From positions 1 to 40,371 of the forward strand of contig JAJYJW010000007.1 in NCBI GenBank assembly GCA_021789155.1: a stretch of DNA of 40,371 nt, read 5' to 3'. Below are positions 38,445-40,371 of the stretch, one piece after another. A program made the translations under genes and the position numbers. Below the pieces are notes generated by a model. It was given only the letters and a program-made list of their open reading frames with translations, had not been told where the DNA came from and ran no database searches. The stretch's first letter is position 1, and the number at the start of each line of letters is the position of its first letter. This DNA is from Microcaldota archaeon (GTDB taxonomy: Archaea; Micrarchaeota; Micrarchaeia; Micrarchaeales; CABMGC01).

Positions 38445-39335
38445 CTAAGGAGCCGAATAGCCTGAAACCCAGGAGCTGGTGAATGTTACTCCAGTAGTAG
38501 CTTGAGCGTTTTTGTTGTTTCCCGAATAATCCTTCGTATCTCCGTTCAAAGGCCACCAGCCGATCAGATTATTGAGTTTTAGCGGGGCGCCGCCTATTCC
38601 TTCCTGATACAACGCCACTACCTCGTTTGCTGTCAACGAGTAGTTGTATATTTGCAGATTGCTTATTTGCCCTCTGAAATAAGGATAGTTCCCGCTTGAA
38701 CCGCCTATCATTAGATTAGATGTAGACGCCGCAAGGTTTCCCGTATGTGCTGTTGAACCCTGAAGCTTGCCGTTTTGGTAAAGATAAATGTTTGAACCAT
38801 CATATACCCCTACCAAGAAATCCCATTGGCCAAGGGTTTCGCATGCTGATGCAGGACACAAGTTACCAGTTCCTATGGCGTTTATCAGGAAGCACCATCT
38901 AGAACATGCTGGAGGACCGAATGTGCCCATATTCAAACTTATGCCTCCGTTCAATTGGTCATTGTTTCCTACTATTGCCGGCCAACCGCCTCCAGCAGTG
39001 TTTCTCCACGAAGGATTAGCCCATACCGAAATAGTAAGTTTGTTCGTTATCGCAAGCGACGTAGATGAAGGTACGGTAGCAGGTCCTGCACCTGAAAAAC
39101 TTGCAGCATACTGCGGCAATTCTCCATTACATATTCCTTGAAGATTGATGAAAGAAGTCGTGAAAGGACCGTTTGGCCTGAAGACGTGGCATGCGCCTGG
39201 AGGCGCCTTTGGCGTGAAAGTAGATGCATTGAAGATCCCCAACTGAAACAATGCGCCGAGTACGACCGCAATGATCAATATCGCCCAGCCATAGGTCATG
39301 AGATATTCCATCGCTGACTGAAGTTTGAATTTCAT
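38445..39335 (-). CDS. LamG-like surface protein D with class III signal peptide
   Basis: MKFKLQSAMEYLMTYGWAIL ... LIGWWPLNGDTKDYSGNNKNAQATTGVTFTSSWVSGYSAP; start trimmed to MKFKLQ. Confidence 0.82.
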   Translation of the reverse strand: MKFKLQSAMEYLMTYGWAILIIAVVLGALFQLGIFNASTFTPKAPPGACHVFRPNGPFTTSFINLQGICNGELPQYAASFSGAGPATVPSSTSLAITNKLTISVWANPSWRNTAGGGWPAIVGNNDQLNGGISLNMGTFGPPACSRWCFLINAIGTGNLCPASACETLGQWDFLVGVYDGSNIYLYQNGKLQGSTAHTGNLAASTSNLMIGGSSGNYPYFRGQISNLQIYNYSLTANEVVALYQEGIGGAPLKLNNLIGWWPLNGDTKDYSGNNKNAQATTGVTFTSSWVSGYSAP

Positions 39336-39342
39336 ATTACCA

Positions 39343-40239
39343 TCATGGTGCGGAATAACCTGATTCCCAGGAGCTGGTGAATGTAACGCTCGATGCAGCA
39401 CCATTGTTGTTGTTTCCAGAGTAATCTTTCGTGTCGCCGTTCAAAGGCCACCAACCAACGAGGTTGTTGAGCTTGATGGGGGCGCCGCCTATTCCTTCCT
39501 GGTAGAGTGAAGTTATCTCGTTGGCAGATAATGTAGTATTGTAGAACTGGACGTTTGCTATCGTACCTGGAAAGCCATAATTCAATCCTGCACCGATGTA
39601 GAATGGACCTGCAATTGCAGATTGTGCCGCAGTATCAATGGTAGTATACACCGTTGCGGCTGCACCGTCAATGTAAACCGATGAACTTGCTATCGAAGTG
39701 AGTGCATTACCTGGAACTGAAAACGATATGAAATGCCACGCGCCATCTATAGCGCTTGCACCCGTGCTCTGGAAATATCTGTAATTGCTTCCTCCCATGT
39801 ATATCAATGGGCCTATGCCTCCGGTTCCGCAGGATACGCACATTTCAGGCAGTGCTGACGTCCCCGAAAGGCCTAACGCTATATAGCTTGAGGATGACGA
39901 ACAGCCTATGCATCTTTCCCACAAAGTCAAAGTAAACACACTTGGTTCAAGTATGGTTTTCGTGCCTGCGTTTACGTAACTTGTAAGCGCACCGGTGAAC
40001 TTAGCCACATATTGAGGAAGTTCACCATTGCATATGCCCTGCGTATTGATAAATGAAGTTGTTCCTGGGCCGTTTGGCCTGAAGACGTGGCATGCGCCTG
40101 GGGGCGCCTTTGGCGTAAATGTCGATGCGTTGAAGATTCCGAGCTGGAAGAGTGCTCCTAAGACTACTGCGATGATGAGGATTGCCCATCCATAGGTCAT
40201 GAGATATTCCATCGCTGACTGGAGCAACATTTTATGCAT
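39343..40239 (-). CDS. LamG-like surface protein E with class III signal peptide
   Basis: MHKMLLQSAMEYLMTYGWAIL ... LVGWWPLNGDTKDYSGNNNNGAASSVTFTSSWESGYSAP. Confidence 0.82.
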   Translation of the reverse strand: MHKMLLQSAMEYLMTYGWAILIIAVVLGALFQLGIFNASTFTPKAPPGACHVFRPNGPGTTSFINTQGICNGELPQYVAKFTGALTSYVNAGTKTILEPSVFTLTLWERCIGCSSSSSYIALGLSGTSALPEMCVSCGTGGIGPLIYMGGSNYRYFQSTGASAIDGAWHFISFSVPGNALTSIASSSVYIDGAAATVYTTIDTAAQSAIAGPFYIGAGLNYGFPGTIANVQFYNTTLSANEITSLYQEGIGGAPIKLNNLVGWWPLNGDTKDYSGNNNNGAASSVTFTSSWESGYSAP

Positions 40240-40305
40240 GCTAAAGATAAGAATGAAAACTTAATAACGATTTGCAAGCAAAAGGATATTTCATAAACAC
40301 AGCAT

Positions 40306-40371
40306 GTGATCGCATTGGAAAAAGTGGAACAGTTAAGGAAGGTAATGCATCGTAGGTATAGGATATCTTAC
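40306..40371 (+). CDS. Possible start of a CDS truncated by window end
   Basis: GTG ATC GCA TTG GAA AAA GTG GAA CAG TTA AGG ... open to the window edge; too short to classify. Confidence 0.3.
   Translation, partial: MIALEKVEQLRKVMHRRYRISY

Noticed and set aside
21159-40239. Deletion-prone direct repeats: recombination between the two LamG loci
   Set aside because: Recombination would remove the ribosomal operon and 23S rRNA, so it would be lethal. Only non-reciprocal conversion is worth considering, covered in the findings.
1-40371. CRISPR arrays, insertion sequences, integrases, toxin-antitoxin pairs
   Set aside because: I saw no regularly spaced short repeats, transposase/integrase motifs or recognisable toxin-antitoxin pairs. 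The only large repeats are the LamG paralogues.

Overview
The window looks like chromosomal DNA from a DPANN-type archaeon. A Micrarchaeota-like origin is my inference from the gene set and was not checked by any search. Contents in order: (1) an AT-rich surface-glycan / N-glycosylation locus (about 1-11.8 kb) with glycosyltransferases, SAM methyltransferases, RmlD-like and NDP-sugar epimerase-like SDRs, and an STT3/AglB oligosaccharyltransferase; (2) membrane proteins and an A24 (type IV prepilin / class III signal) peptidase; (3) housekeeping genes: MGMT, IlvE, Pth2, PriS, L15e, acylphosphatase, Pcc1, ProRS; (4) two LamG-like surface proteins with class III signal peptides; (5) an S10-type ribosomal operon (L3-L4-L23-L2-S19-L22-S3-L29-aIF1) that breaks off after aIF1; (6) an orphan complex I/Mrp-like transporter and a nucleotidyltransferase; (7) a stand-alone 23S rRNA with a processing stem; (8) a putative HEXXH protein, a UPF0147 protein, and a tRNA-Arg(UCU) carrying an apparent 25-nt intron inside the T-loop; (9) TatD, a DUF929-like thioredoxin-fold protein and a small membrane protein; (10) three more LamG/class III signal proteins. 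The best candidate for an undescribed system is the five-member family of pilin-like LamG proteins. They have nearly invariant N- and C-termini, hypervariable centres, an apparently permuted LamG strand and a conserved N-glycosylation sequon. They share the window with a prepilin peptidase and an oligosaccharyltransferase. The most clear-cut sequence-level finding is the T-loop tRNA intron.
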